From: Opisthocomus hoazin
Lineage: Eukaryota; Chordata; Aves; Opisthocomiformes; Opisthocomidae
Direction of reading: 5' to 3'
NCBI RefSeq assembly: GCF_030867145.1
Contig: NC_134415.1
Coordinates: 66,493,300-66,557,299 of the forward strand
Length of the DNA stretch: 64,000 nucleotides
Under the pieces are notes generated by a model. That model was not told where the DNA came from and made no database searches. It was given only the letters and a program-made list of their open reading frames with translations. A program made the translations under genes and the position numbers. Below, piece after piece: positions 59,601 to 64,000 of the stretch (its first letter is position 1; every line of letters begins with the position of its first letter).

Positions 59601-60689
59601 ATTAGACAAATAGAATGTGAAAGTATTCTTTATTACATACAGAACTACTTACAACTGTTTGGATTTTTTTGTCCTTTAAGTGTATTTCTTACTATGCCAG
59701 AATTCATTAAGGGAGTAGGCATTGGGAGAGAATCCAGAAGCTTATACCTTGGATTGCATCAGCTGTACTGAACGTTCATCATTAAGCTGTATGACTACAA
59801 AGTATGGTCATCTATGATGCTTTGGTGTAGTATACATCGAATACTATACTGTGTAGTCCTTCCAGATGGTCTCCTTTAGAATTTAGTTGAGATGCAAAAT
59901 ACATCTTATTGTGTGAAAACAGAACAGAATTTAAAGCCACTGCTTTTCAGAGAAAACATGCAGCCTTTTTAGTGAACGCTTAAACATGATACTGATACTA
60001 TCAGAGCCATCAAGTGTAAGAAGCTGGAAACTTGTCCTTCTGTCTGCAACAAAGACCTAGAGGCTGAGTTGGATGCCAATCGTGTGTATATTTTTGTATA
60101 CTGCCATTGTCAGTCTTGTAAGAATCTGTCTTCCAAGTCGTCTTGGTTTTAGTAGAGTCTGAAATACCATACTTGTTTCTGGGTTTTAGTGCAGATCAGG
60201 AAGAGTTGAGTTCTACAGTAACTTACTACAATTTCTACCTGAAGATGGAAAATGGAGGGTCATAATACGTTAAGTATTGAGGACTCTTGTTAAAACATTG
60301 CCAATTCTGTGAATGTTTTTGGTCAGGTACGACGCAATGCCACAGTGTCTCTGCAGGCTGAAGTAGCTTTTTAATTTGATCATGCCTGCAATACAAAATT
60401 TTTATCTACAGGCTGTCAGAGGAGGTACTGATATACTGTAATCTTATCTATCATATGTATAAAAAATTTGCAATTTTTTAAAGCCTCTTTTTCACTGAGT
60501 AAGTTCATAGACTTTTCCCAAAGAAAACTTGCAAATGAATAGGACGCCAGTTTTTTTTATAGTGTGTATACCATAGTTGAAAAAACCCCAAAAAATTTAA
60601 AAGGCAAAAAAGCACTGAATTTTATTTCTTATTAAAAGCAAAATTGTAGCTGTGTAGTTTTTAGGAAACCATAGGTAATATCTATTCCA

Positions 60690-61190
60690 AACTGAATAGG
60701 AGGAGGATGCTTGTGTGTTTCTACTTGGGAAATCCAGGAGCGGCCTATATATTCAACACTGTAATTAGTTCTGGACACCACTTGTGAAAAAGAATATAGT
60801 AAAATGAGGAGAAGTTCAAACAAGAATAACACAAGTGCCAAGAGCTATTGAAGAGCTTGCATGCAATGAGATTAAATTGACTAGAGGTGCTCAGCTTCGC
60901 AGGTTTTGCAGGTGCAGATGAGTGAATGTTGTGACAGTAATATATGAAATCACGAATGGTATTGGAAAAAAAAAATTGTTTCTCACATCTGAAGTGGGAT
61001 CATGCGCTGAAGTTACATACACAGAGTGCTGTGAAGGCCGAAGTGTACATGGGTTTATAGAGATTTTTGGCAAATTAGTAAAGGAGAGAGGGATTCAGCA
61101 AAAGCTGTTGGCCCAATGAACCAGCGTTACTGCCAGATGGTACTCAAGAAGTTCATAAACTCTTGAGTGATGGAAGTGGAAGGGCCCACA
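60690..61190 (+). repeat. Old CR1/L3-like fragment
   Basis: Eroded but ordered matches: AATTAGTTCTGGACACCACT, GAGGTGCTCAGCTTCGCAGG, TATATGAAATCACGAATGGT and GTTGGCCCAATGAACCAGCG. These follow the ancient amniote CR1/L3 pattern (GGGCTGTTCAGCCT, AAATCATGAATGG, then a short 3' end). Edges are approximate. Confidence 0.5.
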
Positions 61191-64000
61191 GGAGAAAGAT
61201 TGCTCTAAACGTATGCTCCTTATTTGCTGCAGTTTACTGTTGAAAAACGTGAGGATGGGATCTTTGATCTAACACAGCATAATTATTCTTATGTTGTGGA
61301 GTATATGTACAATATATATAAAAGTTATACTGACAAGCGTGTGGTATTATCATGTTACTTGTGAGTGGGTTGTGTGATAATTCTCCATAACAGTTACTAA
61401 TATTCTTTTCATTACATCAGATCACTAAATAATTTTAAATATCCATTAAAGTTCAGTTGAATTTTAAAATGTTTATTAAGGTTACTTCCAGTTTTGCTTT
61501 TATAGCAGTTTCAAGTCGGATCTATATGGCACACTGCATGATAGGTTTGTGGTTTAGTTTATTAATGACCAAATTACTGGAGAACACGATCCTGTAACAT
61601 ACGTAGTCATTTTTCTGATGACCTATGCAATACATTCCAGTGGAGTGAGGGCTTTTAAATTAAATAGGTGCTTTTGAATAGTGCTGTATACTTTTTCTTG
61701 TTTCTCTTCCAATATTCCTCTTCAGAATGCTAGGAAATGCTTTTCTTACTCTAGGTGATTCTGTTGCAATTATTACTTTAAACATAGCTACTCCCAGGCT
61801 GCAGACTTATAAGGATGTGTTTTATAAGCCACGGTGGAACCACTTTTAGATCTGAAGTACTGTAAACCTGTGCATGTCATTTACTGGATACAAGATTTGC
61901 TTACAAACCTTTTTTCTATTTGCCAGGCAGATACTGTTGAATCATTGTGATTGCATAAAGTGATTGTTGATATGAAATAGCTGAAGTATTACTAGAAGCT
62001 TTATATAGGTAAAATACTATATAGCATGTGAAAAGTTTGCCAGAATTTTACTTTGTATGCCTTCACGAAATAATTTGTTATAAAGTTTTGGAAATTGTAA
62101 TGAATTTTTCTTGTCAATTCATTAAGTTTGCCAGTTCTAATTATGTTGCCTCTGTTAGAAAAAGTTGAACAAATAGCTGTTTTTTCCTGTGGTTTGTTTG
62201 CTTGTTGTTTTCTTTTTGCCCCTCTGTGAAAATCTTACAAAGCATGTCAGATCCTTAAAATCTGTAATATTTTCCTATGTTAGAATATTCTTTGCATAGT
62301 AAGAAATTTTTTCTAGGCATTCCTCATTTGTAGCAAACTTCAGACGAATTTTAGAGCAGCACATTCAAAACAGATGTAAAATAAAATTATTGTCTGTATT
62401 TTGTAGATGAAGGAACTTTGACACAGATGTGACATGAGTAGTTTGACAAACTCTATCCTCATATTGATCCATATGAATTTACTGCAATTAGTTACTCTGC
62501 AGTAATTGGTAGTCTTCCCACGCTTACCCAGTGAATAAAAGAAAAAATGTGAAATATCTTGCTTTTACTACTAAGTAAAGCTATTGTCTGGGTAGTTACC
62601 TTAGAAATAAGTAGAGCATTATAAATATGCCTTCCAGCTTGGCAGCAATGCAGCCTGAGCCTTCTCCAGAGTAGGATCTGGTACCAGAAATTCTCGACTG
62701 CAGTGGTAGCTGACATGGAGCATAGAGACTGCAATGGGTCTTTGTGGTAAGACTGTACTTTCAGGTATCTGGTCATGCGAATAGTTATTGAATTCTCTGA
62801 ATCTGTAATTTAATTATATTAAGGACTTTTTCCTCTCTCCAAGCTTCTATTTAGTGTTAGCAATAGATGTGAGGAATTCCTGTTTCAAACTATTTCTCCG
62901 CTATTTCTTTGTACTTTTAATTAGAAAAGTCAATGAGGAATTATGTGCATCTTTTGTTGGACACACAGATTCCTATTATCCTAGGGAGTCATTACATATT
63001 TTACTGTGAATATGGAATTTAAATCTGCATGGTCTCAGCCTTTTGCTCAAGTGAAGTAAGTGACCTGTGTGAACCTAGTTAGAGTATCAGGGCAGTAATA
63101 CTTACAGAGCAATGGTCTTTCATCTGATCTGTAAGCACAGGATATCTGTCTTTAATTCTTGCTTAATATTTGCTGACGTTACCATTTGAATAGAGGTCTA
63201 GAGTAGCAATAATAAGCTACAGTCAGCTGTGGCAGAATATCTTGTTCCATTACTGATCTTTTTCAGCATTATATTTCTCTCAGTGGCTTATGTTTTACGT
63301 AAAAGGTATGTCAGAGATGAGAAATTAATTGCATTCATTTTTTACTATGAAACTATATCCATCATAATTTTATCAGAGGGCAAAATAAGATAGTGTTAAG
63401 CATTTTTAACGTATGTGGATTTTACTGATCAGTTCTTTAATTTTATATCCAATTTCACCATCTTATTTTTCTTGCCATAAACGTTTGCATAGTGTTAAGG
63501 AGAAGTTACTCACTGTTTGTTTTCTTCCTGCTGAACAAAGTAAACGGGGACATCTGAGTAATACGATGTTTATTAAAATTGTGTTTTAGAGCAGAGAAAG
63601 CTAGATTCACTCATGCTGGTAAAAACCAGTAAATTATATCTCCTTATGCCAGCTGGAGTATTGTCACCAAGGTGTGGAGAAAGCAGCTTTTATTAAGAAG
63701 TTTTTATGAAAGAATACGCCGTAAATGTGCACTGAGTCAATTAGTAACATTGTTGACAACTTTTTTTTATTAATGGTTATTGGGGCTGTTACAGAGTTTC
63801 TTGCAAAGTGTCGGGTGCAGAAAGGAGCATTGATTATGGCTCAAATACTGAGACACTATAAATTGAGAGTTAAAGAAGGATATACAAGATTAAACGTCTA
63901 AGGATTTTTTTAATAGTTTCACAGATTTTTTTTTTTTTGTTGGCTGAGAAAAGCAGTATGGTTTTCATTCAAATAAAAGTTATAGAAAATAGCTTTATAT

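Larger units (their letters stand above)
55410..64000 (+). other. AHI1 intron 18, open at the window edge
   Basis: 8.6 kb without another AHI1 exon. I looked for the linker and SH3 coding sequence (for example ALYDY) and did not see it. Contents recognised: an LTR-like repeat at 55.77-56.65 kb and an old CR1/L3-like fragment at 60.7-61.2 kb. The rest, including 56.65-60.69 and 61.19-64.0 kb, holds nothing I can name. Confidence 0.65.

Noticed and set aside
55410..64000. Search for the SH3 exons of AHI1
   Set aside because: No stretch resembling the post-linker or SH3 coding sequence was found, so the 3' exons must lie beyond the window.

Overview
The window looks like nuclear DNA from a bird. 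The evidence is a large intron-rich gene in AT-rich sequence, one strong CpG island, and many 5'-truncated CR1 retrotransposon tails. The CR1 tails carry the avian signature (a 3' end of the type GGTTGGACTAGATGATCT, sometimes followed by 8-base ATTCTGTG-type terminal repeats). I cannot name the species. There are no operons, CRISPR arrays, tRNA or rRNA genes that I can support.

The only protein-coding gene I can support is AHI1 (Abelson helper integration site 1, protein jouberin), on the + strand. It starts in the CpG-island promoter at about 19.0-20.5 kb. Seventeen coding exons lie between 24,476 and 55,409. All junctions are GT-AG and all phases close, giving an open reading frame of 976 codons without a stop. 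The model covers the lysine/glutamate-rich coiled-coil N terminus, a conserved middle region that reads like a C2 fold, and the whole WD40 propeller. The last part of the protein, including the SH3 domain expected from the family, has no exon before 64,000, so the window ends inside the intron after exon 18.

Layout. 1-18,950: intergenic DNA upstream of AHI1, with several CR1 copies in both orientations (about 7.2-7.6, 8.1-9.4, 17.0 and 17.4-18.2 kb) and no supported gene. In mammals this side of AHI1 faces PDE7B and the 3' side faces MYB; neither is seen here. 18,990-20,480: CpG island with a cluster of NRF1-type palindromes, an E2F-type site and an RFX X-box-like site, which fits a housekeeping and ciliary gene. 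20,480-55,409: AHI1 5' region and introns, with more CR1 tails. 55,410-64,000: intron 18, with an LTR-like interspersed repeat and an old CR1/L3-like fragment.

The most interesting points are local rather than a new system. A 79-bp tandem duplication straddles the exon 16 splice acceptor, and one copy of the acceptor is disabled. Two cryptic or alternative exons are in frame and would end the protein early: one after exon 10 (before the propeller, with a polyadenylation signal downstream) and one after exon 17 (ending in a WD-like strand). There is also an X-box candidate in the promoter and a perfect CTCF-core match in intron 11. I found no sign of an undescribed multi-gene system.
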